Shown here one piece after another: positions 1-5,845 of a stretch of DNA of 10,551 nucleotides. The position numbers were made by a program, and so were the translations under genes. Position 1 is the first letter of the stretch. Each line of letters begins with the position of its first letter. The DNA comes from Acidimicrobium sp. BACL17 MAG-120823-bin42 (GTDB lineage Bacteria; Actinomycetota; Acidimicrobiia; Acidimicrobiales; Ilumatobacteraceae). The stretch is from assembly GCA_001438985.1 (NCBI GenBank), contig LIAZ01000027.1, forward strand, positions 1 through 10,551, written 5' to 3'. The notes below the pieces were generated by a model. That model saw nothing but the letters and a program-made list of their open reading frames with translations, did not search any database and was not told where the DNA came from.

Positions 1-1
1 T

Positions 2-328
2 TCGGATCAATTTGCTATCGCTGGCTTGTGGAGCAGATGGATTAACGTACGCGGAGAAACGTTATTGACGTGCACTGCCTTGACGACAGAGGCAAACACA
101 ACTATTTCGCAGGTGCATCATCGGATGCCTGTATTGCTCACCCGAGAGGGTGTTGAAGGTTGGCTGAGCAACTCCACTTCGCCAGATTTTTCAATGACTC
201 AGAACATTGATAACTCTGCAACACGCCATTATGCAGTATCTACAGAAGTAAATAATGCGCGAAATTACGGCGAGCACTTACTTGACCCCGTGTCATTGGT
301 CGACAGTGATGACGAGACGCTGTTTTAG
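2..328 (+). CDS. SRAP (YedK/HMCES-like) protein, C-terminal part
   Basis: This is the 3' end of a gene; its frame is open from base 2 and the start lies upstream of the window. The visible 108 residues match the C-terminal half of the SRAP fold: FAIAGLW, then CTALTTEAN, then VHHRMPVLL, and near the end VSTEVNNARNYGEHLLDPV. SRAP proteins form a thiazolidine crosslink to abasic sites in single-stranded DNA through a Cys at position 2 and protect them during replication. The His of the HxRMP motif, a catalytic-pocket residue in the family, is present. The N-terminal Cys2 and the Asn and Glu pocket residues fall outside the window, so activity cannot be judged. The stop codon (326-328) overlaps the stop of the convergent HIT gene. 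Family call is from motifs and is firm; the role in abasic-site repair is family knowledge. Confidence 0.88.
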   Translation, partial: SDQFAIAGLWSRWINVRGETLLTCTALTTEANTTISQVHHRMPVLLTREGVEGWLSNSTSPDFSMTQNIDNSATRHYAVSTEVNNARNYGEHLLDPVSLVDSDDETLF

Positions 329-720
329 TTGAGATGAATTGATATCTGTTGGGCAATAGAAGCAAGATCATTAAAATCAACCTGCTGAGCAGCGTTGGCA
401 AATGAAACGTCATCAATTGATTCAGCAGGAATCACATGAATGTGGCAATGGGGAACTTCGAATCCCGCAATGATCAGTGCAACTCGCGTGCATCCCAGTG
501 CTTGTTTTTGTGCTGAGGCGATGAGCTTTGAAACGCTAAAGCAATGTTGTGAAACGTCGTCTGGCAGGTCGGTCCATTGGTCGACTTCGAGCCTCGGTAC
601 AACAAGGAGATGGCCTCGAGAAATGGGGTTGATCGTCATGAAAGCAACACAATGTTCGTCTTGGAACACAAAAGTTCCAGGTAGTTCGCCTGTAATGATG
701 CGTGTAAACAGTGTTGCCAT
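325..720 (-). CDS. HIT-family nucleotide hydrolase/transferase
   Basis: A 131-residue protein of typical single-domain HIT size. The histidine triad is at residues 91-95 (HCHIHVIP; H91, H93, H95), and the N-terminal half carries the usual nucleotide-binding features (FVFQDEHCVAFMTINPISRGHLLVVPR). HIT proteins hydrolyse nucleotide phosphoramidates or dinucleoside polyphosphates; the exact substrate cannot be read from sequence. The residues before the triad are GFEVPH where many Hint proteins have G.xVxH, so it fits the general HIT group. The ATG at 720 lies 7 bases after a TATTGT box on the same strand (728-733), suggesting a leaderless or nearly leaderless mRNA. It is divergent from pgsA and converges on the SRAP gene with overlapping stop codons. 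Confidence 0.93.
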   Translation of the reverse strand: MATLFTRIITGELPGTFVFQDEHCVAFMTINPISRGHLLVVPRLEVDQWTDLPDDVSQHCFSVSKLIASAQKQALGCTRVALIIAGFEVPHCHIHVIPAESIDDVSFANAAQQVDFNDLASIAQQISIHLN

Positions 721-727
721 CGGCTTT

Positions 728-733
728 ACAATA
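728..733 (-). promoter_or_regulatory. putative -10 box for the HIT gene
   Basis: TATTGT on the minus strand, 7 bases upstream of the HIT ATG, with no Shine-Dalgarno sequence between them. It fits TANNNT leaderless promoters. No convincing -35 box is seen. Confidence 0.45.
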
Positions 734-762
734 CTTCCTGAAGCGTAGGGAATAGATGGTTG

Positions 763-768
763 TATTGT
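763..768 (+). promoter_or_regulatory. putative -10 box for leaderless pgsA transcript
   Basis: TATTGT is followed by exactly 6 bases and then GTG at 775, which is in frame with pgsA. The same spacing recurs at several other starts in the window. The -35 region is weak. It lies about 30 bases from the opposing -10 box of the HIT gene, so the 721-774 interval holds two back-to-back promoters. Confidence 0.5.
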
Positions 769-774
769 TGCAGT

Positions 775-1374
775 GTGAGTACAACCTCCGAGTCAATGTT
801 CAGCGGTATCCCATCGGTTCCTAATGCGATCACGTTGGTCCGCTTGCTCACGCTTCCGTGGTTCTTATACATGTTGTTTTCCCAGGATCAGCGAGCTGGT
901 GCGGCGTTGTTACTGGGTGTCCTCGGTATGACGGATTGGGTAGACGGATGGATCGCGCGCAGGTTCAACCAAGTATCGGCGTTTGGTTCAGTATTTGACC
1001 CTGCAGTAGATCGCGTCCTGTTTGTGGTTGGCGCCGTCAGCGTGATGATTGATGGTGCGGTGCCGATGTGGCTGTGTATTGCCATTCTTACGCGTGAAAT
1101 CGCCGTTGGGCTATTGATGGTCACAGGGGCCGTCTGTGGAATGGAACGCTTTGCAGTGTCAATTAATGGCAAGAGATACACATTTTTGCTGATGACGGCA
1201 GTTCCGTTGCTGTTGTTAGCTGGGAGTAATCACGCCACGGCCGATAGCGCTCGGGTGGTTGGGTGGATGCTGGCGATCCCCGGATTGTTCCTTTCGTACA
1301 CCACCGCTTTTGGTTACATACCGCTCGTGCGGAATGGACTTCAAAAGGGGAGAGCAGCCCGAAGGCTACGGTAG
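775..1374 (+). CDS. pgsA: CDP-alcohol phosphatidyltransferase (phosphatidylglycerophosphate synthase type)
   Basis: An integral membrane enzyme that joins an alcohol phosphate, probably glycerol-3-phosphate, to a CDP-diacylglycerol-derived phosphatidyl group in phospholipid synthesis. The full CDP-alcohol phosphotransferase signature is visible at residues 54-79: D54-xx-D57-G-xx-A-R, then G71-xxx-D75-xxx-D79. Several hydrophobic segments follow, and the N-terminus has the family's PNAITLVR element. The GTG at 775 is preferred because a TANNNT box sits exactly 6 bases before it. Alternatives are TTG 760, which has AGGGA 8 bases upstream, and ATG 796. By gene order this matches mycobacterial pgsA2 (Rv1822). 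Substrate could also be another alcohol such as inositol phosphate. The FHA gene begins 4 bases after its stop, so the two are probably co-transcribed. Confidence 0.85.
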   Translation: MSTTSESMFSGIPSVPNAITLVRLLTLPWFLYMLFSQDQRAGAALLLGVLGMTDWVDGWIARRFNQVSAFGSVFDPAVDRVLFVVGAVSVMIDGAVPMWLCIAILTREIAVGLLMVTGAVCGMERFAVSINGKRYTFLLMTAVPLLLLAGSNHATADSARVVGWMLAIPGLFLSYTTAFGYIPLVRNGLQKGRAARRLR

Positions 1375-1378
1375 AGGT

Positions 1379-1852
1379 ATGGCGTACGTTTTTTGCAACA
1401 ACTGCGGTCATCGAAATCCACCACAATCTGGATTCTGTTCGGCGTGTGGCTCGGTATTGGATTTACCCGAACAGCGCACAATTGTGATCGCCAAGGTTGA
1501 CCCACTTCAGGATGCGCCAGGTGATGCAGACAACGTTTCGGTTTCCGCAACTGAGATACATGCTGGTAAGGCGTTGTTAGTGGTGCGCTCGGGTGCTCAA
1601 AGTGGCAGCCGATATGCGTTGAGCCATTCAACAACTGTTGGACGTCATCCCGAGAGCAACATTTGTCTTGATGACGTCACCGTTTCACGCCGTCATGCGC
1701 TGATTGAACAGGTAAGTGGCAAGTATGTAGTGCGCGATCTTGGATCGCTTAACGGGACTTATGTCAATCAAATGAGAATTGATGAACTCGCTCTTGAACA
1801 AGGTGATGAACTGCAAATCGGCAAGTATCGCATGGTGTTTTTCAATGGATGA
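1379..1852 (+). CDS. zinc-ribbon + FHA domain protein (GarA/OdhI-like)
   Basis: A 157-residue cytoplasmic protein with two parts. Residues 6-23 are a double-CxxC zinc ribbon (C6, C9, C20, C23). Residues about 64-155 are an FHA domain that binds phosphothreonine, with GRH at 88-90, LDDVTVSRRH at 97-106 and GSLNGTYVN at 122-130, ending in IGKYRMVFFNG. The FHA domain closely follows GarA/OdhI, which inhibits 2-oxoglutarate dehydrogenase and is switched off by PknB/PknG phosphorylation. GarA carries an N-terminal ETTS phosphorylation motif; here a zinc ribbon is in its place and no ETTS is seen, the nearest threonine in that region being in EQRTIVIA (residue 34). The ATG at 1379 starts just before the ribbon and 4 bases after pgsA. 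The gene lies next to ftsR, as in mycobacteria. Control of central metabolism is inferred, not shown. Confidence 0.88.
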   Translation: MAYVFCNNCGHRNPPQSGFCSACGSVLDLPEQRTIVIAKVDPLQDAPGDADNVSVSATEIHAGKALLVVRSGAQSGSRYALSHSTTVGRHPESNICLDDVTVSRRHALIEQVSGKYVVRDLGSLNGTYVNQMRIDELALEQGDELQIGKYRMVFFNG

Positions 1853-2624
1853 AAAATATTACAAATCAATAGGCGAAGTGCTCGGATTATTGTTAGACGA
1901 GTTTCCTGACGTCACGATTTCAAAGATTCGATTTCTGGAGAGCCAGGGATTGATCGAACCGGAACGGACACCTTCTGGGTATCGAAAATTTAGTGATTCA
2001 GAAGTTGATCGCCTCAGATTTATACTGCGAGAACAACGTGAGAATTATTTACCGTTGAAAGTAATTCGCACGCGATTAGACAATGACACGAGCGATGGAC
2101 TGATCCGGCCCTACGACGACACCGATCCAACAGGGGTTCGCGCGGTAGGAGCAGAAGCGAACCATCCAGCCGCCGCTAAGAAGTTGAATAACGCTCCTGT
2201 TGCACCGCACAAAATGCGAGCACAGCGCGACGATACGTTGTCGATCGATCGTGGTGAGTTGCTTCATGCGATTGAGATGGACGACAAGTTGTTGAAAGAA
2301 ATTATCGCCGCTGGTTTGGTATGTCCAAGAAAAGTTGGAGATTTGGAGATGTATTCTCCACTTGACCGCGAGATCCTCGTGGTTATCGCAAAGTTCAATG
2401 AGCTTGGAATTGATGTACGAAATCTCAAGCGTTGGAAGCAATCGGCAGAGTCCGAAGTTTCGTTGTTTGAAGGACGCATCAAACCCTATTTCCTGCAGAA
2501 GAACCCGTCCGCCAAGGCCCAAGCCGAGGTGATGCTGGATGACTTGATCGATCTTGGTGAACAGTTGCGCGCCGCATTGGTAGAAGTTGCATCTCGGTCA
2601 TTTCGTGGCAATCGCCAGTCGTGA
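1845..2624 (+). CDS. ftsR: MerR-family regulator, FtsR/Rv1828 type
   Basis: A 259-residue transcription regulator. Residues 6-75 form a MerR winged helix (SIGEVLGLLLDEFPDVTISKIRFLES, then GLIEPERTPSGYRKFS), followed by a variable linker (about 80-130). A C-terminal helical domain contains YSPLDREILVVIAKFNELGID and a KNPSAKAQAE segment, as in Rv1828. In Corynebacterium this orthologue group (FtsR) activates ftsZ and links to cell division; that role is family knowledge. The ATG at 1845 is chosen because it begins the conserved MDEKYYKSIGEVL segment and overlaps the FHA stop by 8 bases, which suggests translational coupling. An in-frame ATG at 1779 would lie deep inside the FHA gene and is unlikely. 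No metal- or drug-binding cysteine cluster is seen. Confidence 0.9.
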   Translation: MDEKYYKSIGEVLGLLLDEFPDVTISKIRFLESQGLIEPERTPSGYRKFSDSEVDRLRFILREQRENYLPLKVIRTRLDNDTSDGLIRPYDDTDPTGVRAVGAEANHPAAAKKLNNAPVAPHKMRAQRDDTLSIDRGELLHAIEMDDKLLKEIIAAGLVCPRKVGDLEMYSPLDREILVVIAKFNELGIDVRNLKRWKQSAESEVSLFEGRIKPYFLQKNPSAKAQAEVMLDDLIDLGEQLRAALVEVASRSFRGNRQS

Positions 2625-2643
2625 GCAATAGGGTAATAACGTC

Positions 2644-3141
2644 ATGACGAATCGCATACCTGCAGAACTCGAAGGCATTCGCGTTGAAGTTCCATCAAAT
2701 ATCCCGGTCATGTTGATTCGAGAAACTGGTGGCGAGCGACGAGTGATCCCCATTTACATCGGTGAATCTGAGGCGTCAGCCATTTCGGTTGCACTCAGCG
2801 GCGTGGTTCCAGATCGGCCGCTGACTCATGATCTTTTGCTGAACATTGTTTCGGATCTGGGTGGGGAAGTGTCAACAGTTGAGATCACTGAAGTACGAGA
2901 ACATACATATTTCGCCAATTTACATATCTCGGTCAAAGGTTCTGAACAAGTCATCTCACTCCGTCCTTCTGATGCAATCGCGTTGGCGGTTCGTGCAGAT
3001 GTACCAATTTTTGTTGACTCCGCATTGCTCGACAAGGTAGGAAAGGCTTCTGTGGGCGTCGAGGAAACCGACGAAGAAGAGATACTTGATGATTTCCGTG
3101 AGTTCATTAATTCAATAAATCCAGAGGATTTTCAGGGCTAG
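2644..3141 (+). CDS. bifunctional nuclease family protein (DUF151, Rv1829-like)
   Basis: A 165-residue protein with the DUF151 core. Visible family marks are VMLIRETGGERRVIPIYIG near the N-terminus, the RPLTHDLL segment around residues 58-65, and SLRPSDAIALAVR around 105-117, followed by an acidic C-terminal tail (EETDEEEILDDF). DUF151 proteins include plant bifunctional nucleases with DNase and RNase activity; the bacterial cellular role is poorly defined. It begins 19 bases after the ftsR stop, with TAGGG at 2629-2633 as a ribosome binding site at usable spacing, so it probably belongs to the same transcript. Its place between two MerR genes matches the mycobacterial arrangement exactly, which supports orthology to Rv1829. 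Confidence 0.92.
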   Translation: MTNRIPAELEGIRVEVPSNIPVMLIRETGGERRVIPIYIGESEASAISVALSGVVPDRPLTHDLLLNIVSDLGGEVSTVEITEVREHTYFANLHISVKGSEQVISLRPSDAIALAVRADVPIFVDSALLDKVGKASVGVEETDEEEILDDFREFINSINPEDFQG

Positions 3142-3161
3142 TCAAAAGCGCGAGTTGCCCG

Positions 3162-3167
3162 TAGCCT
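3162..3167 (+). promoter_or_regulatory. putative -10 box for the second merR gene
   Basis: TAGCCT followed by exactly 6 bases (GTCGTT) and ATG 3174. There is no Shine-Dalgarno sequence. This suggests that the second MerR gene has its own leaderless promoter even though it follows the cluster. Confidence 0.5.
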
Positions 3168-3173
3168 GTCGTT

Positions 3174-3635
3174 ATGCGACATGGCTTTAGCGGTACCCAG
3201 GCTGCTGAGGTGGTCGGTATCTCTTACCGTCAACTGGACTACTGGGCTCGAACCAATCTTGTCCGCCCATCATCGTTAGACGCCGCGGGAAGCGGCAGTC
3301 GTCGCGTGTACACCTATCGCGATCTTTTGGAATTGCGCGTCATTAAGAATCTGTTGGATGCCGGAATCAAACTTGAATCCGTTCGCGAAGTGTTTAAATA
3401 CTTGCGCAATCACGTGGACACCGAAATCGCCGCGGCACATATTGTGATCAGCGGACAATCCGTGGTGTTATGTCAGGGTGACCAACTAGTCGACGTGTTA
3501 CGCAACGGACAAGGCGTGCTGAATGTCTTGCCATTGAGCGGTGTCAAGGAGCAGGTCGATTCACAGATCCTGCGAATTGAGCGGGCAAAGACTCAGCCAG
3601 CAACAACACGCTTGCCCGACACCATCGCGTTGTAA
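3174..3635 (+). CDS. MerR-family regulator, Rv1830 (ResR/McdR) type
   Basis: A 153-residue regulator. The N-terminal winged helix reads FSGTQAAEVVGISYRQLDYWARTNLVRPS, then RRVYTYRDLLELRVIKNLLDAG, then LESVREVFKYLR (to about residue 80). The YRQLDYWART segment is typical of the Rv1830 group. The C-terminal part (about 85-135) is a small domain of mixed beta and helix (IVISGQSVVLCQGDQLVDVL). In mycobacteria this orthologue affects growth and cell division, which is family knowledge. The protein is shorter than mycobacterial Rv1830, which has extra N- and C-terminal sequence. It is separated from the DUF151 gene by 32 bases and has a leaderless-type -10 box. Its TAA stop directly abuts the stop of the opposing gene at 3636. 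Confidence 0.9.
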   Translation: MRHGFSGTQAAEVVGISYRQLDYWARTNLVRPSSLDAAGSGSRRVYTYRDLLELRVIKNLLDAGIKLESVREVFKYLRNHVDTEIAAAHIVISGQSVVLCQGDQLVDVLRNGQGVLNVLPLSGVKEQVDSQILRIERAKTQPATTRLPDTIAL

Positions 3636-4055
3636 TTACGCCTGAGACTGGCCCGTATCGGGTGGGGAAGTGGTGTCTTTGGGACGTTTGTCCTGAGGAA
3701 TGAACGCCATCAATGGGCCAAGTCGCTTACTCAATTCGGTAAGTGCACCTGATAGATCAGCAAGGCGATTTACCGCACCGAGCGCGCCATTGACATGTGG
3801 CATCACTTGGCGCATTGGTCCTTCGATGTCATCAAGCAATCGGTTTACACGCGATGCAACCTGATTCATGTTGTCCATCGATTGCACAAACAACTCCATC
3901 GCTGCGATGAGCGATTCAACAGTTCGACGCGCCTGATCTACGGCCTTGGCTCCAGAGGTCACGGGATTGAAGTCGGAAAGGAGAGCAAATAGTTCGTTGA
4001 CCTGCTGTTGGCCAAACGGTTGCGATTGTTGTCTGGATCCTTCGGTGTCGCTCAT
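3636..4055 (-). CDS. small helical protein of unknown function
   Basis: A 139-residue protein I do not recognise. It has a polar Gln/Ser-rich N-terminus (1-18), a long mostly helical middle (about 19-118) with regular hydrophobic spacing such as TVESLIAAMELFVQSMDNMNQVASRVNRLL in its heptad-like core, and a disordered Pro/Asp/Lys-rich tail. There is no cysteine, signal peptide or clear transmembrane segment. The pattern resembles amphipathic-helix proteins such as phasins or coiled-coil scaffolds, but this is only a resemblance. Its ATG lies 4 bases after the stop of the PLP lyase gene, so the two are almost certainly co-transcribed and possibly translationally coupled. A surface-binding partner or accessory role for the lyase is a guess. 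Its stop abuts the convergent merR stop with no spacer. Confidence 0.75.
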   Translation of the reverse strand: MSDTEGSRQQSQPFGQQQVNELFALLSDFNPVTSGAKAVDQARRTVESLIAAMELFVQSMDNMNQVASRVNRLLDDIEGPMRQVMPHVNGALGAVNRLADLSGALTELSKRLGPLMAFIPQDKRPKDTTSPPDTGQSQA

Positions 4056-4059
4056 ATCT

Positions 4060-5310
4060 TCACTCTAGGTTGCCGTATTGTCCGACCGAGCCTTGGCGCT
4101 GATTTGATTTGGTGAGTGCCACGGCTTCATCCAAATCAGCCACAAACAAATTGATTTTGTCATGATGAATTGCGTTGACCGTGCAGTGCAACGAATCGGG
4201 TGGTTGCTGTCTGTCGACATACCAGCCACGTGTACGAAGCTGATCGGCAACGGCAAATATGTTGAGAGAACTGGAGTCTCGCGCACCGAAACTCAACAAC
4301 GTTGCATCGGGTCGAACTCGAAGCGCGAGATCATCGTGTTGATCAATATGATCGGCAAGAGCAACGGTCGCGCGTCGTGCGCGTCGAGTGAGATCGAGGT
4401 ATCCGTCATCCCCGAGATGATGCATTACTGACCACGCACTGGCAATTGATCCGCCAGATTTTGTGCCAAGGGCCCCCGAGGATGCATAGAAGCCACCAAG
4501 CCAATTGTCGGTCACAAACCCTTGAAAAGATCGCAACATTTTGTTCGCATACATCACCACGGATGCACCTTTGGATGTGTACCCAAATTTGTGCAAATCA
4601 ACCGACATTGACGTAACTCCGTCAACTGCCAAGTTCCATGGCGGAATAGGTTCACCTAAACGCGCGAGGTAGGCGAGCGTGACGCCACCCATACACGCAT
4701 CAACATGACAATTGATTCCGTGTTCTAACGCCAAATTGGCTATTGAGGGGACATCATCAATCACGCCTTGGGGATACTGGGGGGCAGAGGCAACCAGCAA
4801 AATCGTGTTCTCATCGATTAGCTCACGCATGCCGTCAGCGTGAGCACGCCAATTGGTGCCCACAGGTGATCGGCGCGGTTCAACATCAAAATAGGCACAA
4901 GCCTTCTCAAAGGCGGCATGCGCCGATGTTGGAAGCACCACATTTGGCTTGGTGATGTTGCGGCTATGACGGAACTGATCACGGGCAGCCTTGACGATCA
5001 TCAAGATGCTTTCTGTGCCCCCTGAGGTCATGAATCCGGCGCTATCAGCGGTTGCACCCAGCCAGTCACGAGTCATGGACACCACATCGGCTTGCATGGT
5101 CTTGAGACTCGGGAATGCATCTGTCGATAAAGCGTTTTCGCCGCTAAAGCGTCGGTACGCCTCTTCAGCAAGTGCAATGGCTTCAGGGCCCGCGTGGTAC
5201 GCCAAACTGAAGGCACGACCATTGCGCCAGTCGACATCGTTGGCGCGCAGGCTTTCTAGCGCGGTCAACACGTCAGTGGCGGGGAGACCTTGTGTGGGCA
5301 TACGTTTCAT
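4060..5310 (-). CDS. PLP-dependent sphingosine-1-phosphate-lyase-like enzyme
   Basis: A 416-residue fold-type I PLP enzyme of the group II decarboxylase superfamily, closest in motifs to sphingosine-1-phosphate lyases. The N-terminus has GRAFSLAYHAG (31-41) and the substrate-loop-like ENALSTDAFPSLK. The phosphate-binding loop is TSGGTES at 95-101, the cofactor-stacking His is in SAH (H131), the pyridine-binding Asp is D204 in HVDACMGG, and the Schiff-base Lys is K241 in SVDLHKFGY. The family cleaves phosphorylated long-chain bases to an aldehyde and phosphoethanolamine; an aspartate or glutamate decarboxylase or another aldolase-type role is possible. There is no N-terminal membrane anchor, unlike the eukaryotic enzyme, so it is predicted soluble. 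ATG 5310 has AGGA 7 bases upstream. A CATAAT element at 5339-5344 on the same strand could be a promoter of its own. Downstream it is paired with the small helical gene. Confidence 0.85.
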   Translation of the reverse strand: MKRMPTQGLPATDVLTALESLRANDVDWRNGRAFSLAYHAGPEAIALAEEAYRRFSGENALSTDAFPSLKTMQADVVSMTRDWLGATADSAGFMTSGGTESILMIVKAARDQFRHSRNITKPNVVLPTSAHAAFEKACAYFDVEPRRSPVGTNWRAHADGMRELIDENTILLVASAPQYPQGVIDDVPSIANLALEHGINCHVDACMGGVTLAYLARLGEPIPPWNLAVDGVTSMSVDLHKFGYTSKGASVVMYANKMLRSFQGFVTDNWLGGFYASSGALGTKSGGSIASAWSVMHHLGDDGYLDLTRRARRATVALADHIDQHDDLALRVRPDATLLSFGARDSSSLNIFAVADQLRTRGWYVDRQQPPDSLHCTVNAIHHDKINLFVADLDEAVALTKSNQRQGSVGQYGNLE

Positions 5311-5317
5311 GATGTGT

Positions 5318-5321
5318 TCCT
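5318..5321 (-). promoter_or_regulatory. Shine-Dalgarno site of the lyase gene
   Basis: AGGA on the minus strand, 7 bases before ATG 5310. It is worth noting because most promoter-proximal genes here lack such a site. It supports the chosen start and a leadered or operon-internal message. Confidence 0.55.
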
Positions 5322-5346
5322 AACTTTACATAACTATCATTATGGG

Positions 5347-5784
5347 CTAAAGGTCCTCAACAGGATCCACGGAACGACCAGTGATTTGCTCATGAATCAG
5401 GGGTTTCGCGGCCTCCAGTAACCACGTTAATGCTGCCTTGAAATCTCGTGTTGTCGGATCGATAGACGGGTCCAGGTCGCTTTCAACATCGTCAATTGCA
5501 CACTTCAGGATGAAGATTTGATCACGTAATGCATCGAGCGCCGACCGAGTTACCACGAGCTCGTCTTCGCTGAGGGCTAGTTCGGTTGCACGTTGACGAG
5601 CAACCCAGTCCCATTGTTTGCATGCTTGGGTACAGAATCTGCGTGGCCGACCCGAGCCAGTTTGTTTCGGCAATGGTGTTCGACACCATACGCATCGTGA
5701 ATCGTCCAGCTTCGGACGCGGTGATTGAGTGTTTCCCACCTGCCCCGGACGACTCGTGTCTCCAGAATTGCGCAATATCGTCAT
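5347..5784 (-). CDS. zinc-finger / coiled-coil protein, putative DNA-binding
   Basis: A 145-residue protein of unassigned function. After a disordered N-terminus (1-27) comes a CxxC pair (C31, C34; CVWCRTPLP) and, 16 residues later, C51 and C55 in GRPRRFCTQACKQWDWVARQRA. This GRPRRxCxxxCxQ arrangement occurs as a small zinc module in actinobacterial proteins, often with a basic stretch that suggests nucleic-acid binding. Residues about 65-105 are predicted helical and may be a coiled coil, followed by an acidic C-terminus. ATG 5784 sits exactly 6 bases after a TAACTT box, so the mRNA is probably leaderless. It is the first gene of the leftward set, 36 bases before the lyase gene, and is divergent from the threonine aldolase gene, a good position for a local regulator. 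Regulation of either neighbour is inference only. Confidence 0.78.
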   Translation of the reverse strand: MTILRNSGDTSRPGQVGNTQSPRPKLDDSRCVWCRTPLPKQTGSGRPRRFCTQACKQWDWVARQRATELALSEDELVVTRSALDALRDQIFILKCAIDDVESDLDPSIDPTTRDFKAALTWLLEAAKPLIHEQITGRSVDPVEDL

Positions 5785-5790
5785 GACGAA

Positions 5791-5796
5791 AAGTTA
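5791..5796 (-). promoter_or_regulatory. putative -10 box for the zinc-finger gene
   Basis: TAACTT on the minus strand with exactly 6 bases (TTCGTC) before ATG 5784. It lies within a weak inverted repeat (AAAAG 5789-5793, CTTTT 5801-5805). No clear -35 box. Confidence 0.5.
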
Positions 5797-5830
5797 AAGC
5801 CTTTTGCTGTCCATTGTGTGGATATCGCCC

Positions 5831-5836
5831 CATACT
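5831..5836 (+). promoter_or_regulatory. putative -10 box for the threonine aldolase gene
   Basis: CATACT, a near match to TATAAT, is followed by 6 bases and then GTG 5843, immediately before ATG 5846. If used, the transcript would start at the GTG and translation at 5843 or 5846. The match is weaker than at the other starts because the first T is missing. Confidence 0.35.
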
Positions 5837-5845
5837 GGTTTGGTG

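Noticed and set aside
1259..1378. Upstream in-frame extension of the FHA protein (ATG 1259)
   Set aside because: It would overlap pgsA by over 100 bases and add residues without family similarity. ATG 1379 begins just before the zinc ribbon, directly after the pgsA stop.
1779..1844. Upstream in-frame extension of ftsR (ATG 1779)
   Set aside because: It lies inside the FHA domain coding sequence, and the added 22 residues do not resemble MerR N-termini. ATG 1845 fits the family.
2076..2522. A 148-codon minus-strand reading frame inside ftsR
   Set aside because: It lies wholly within a well-supported gene, with no upstream signals and no recognisable protein features.
3627..3641. Inverted repeat GCGT-N7-ACGC with the palindrome GTAATTAC at the merR/helical gene junction
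   Set aside because: It is too short and AT-centred to call a terminator; the palindrome arises from two abutting TAA stops.
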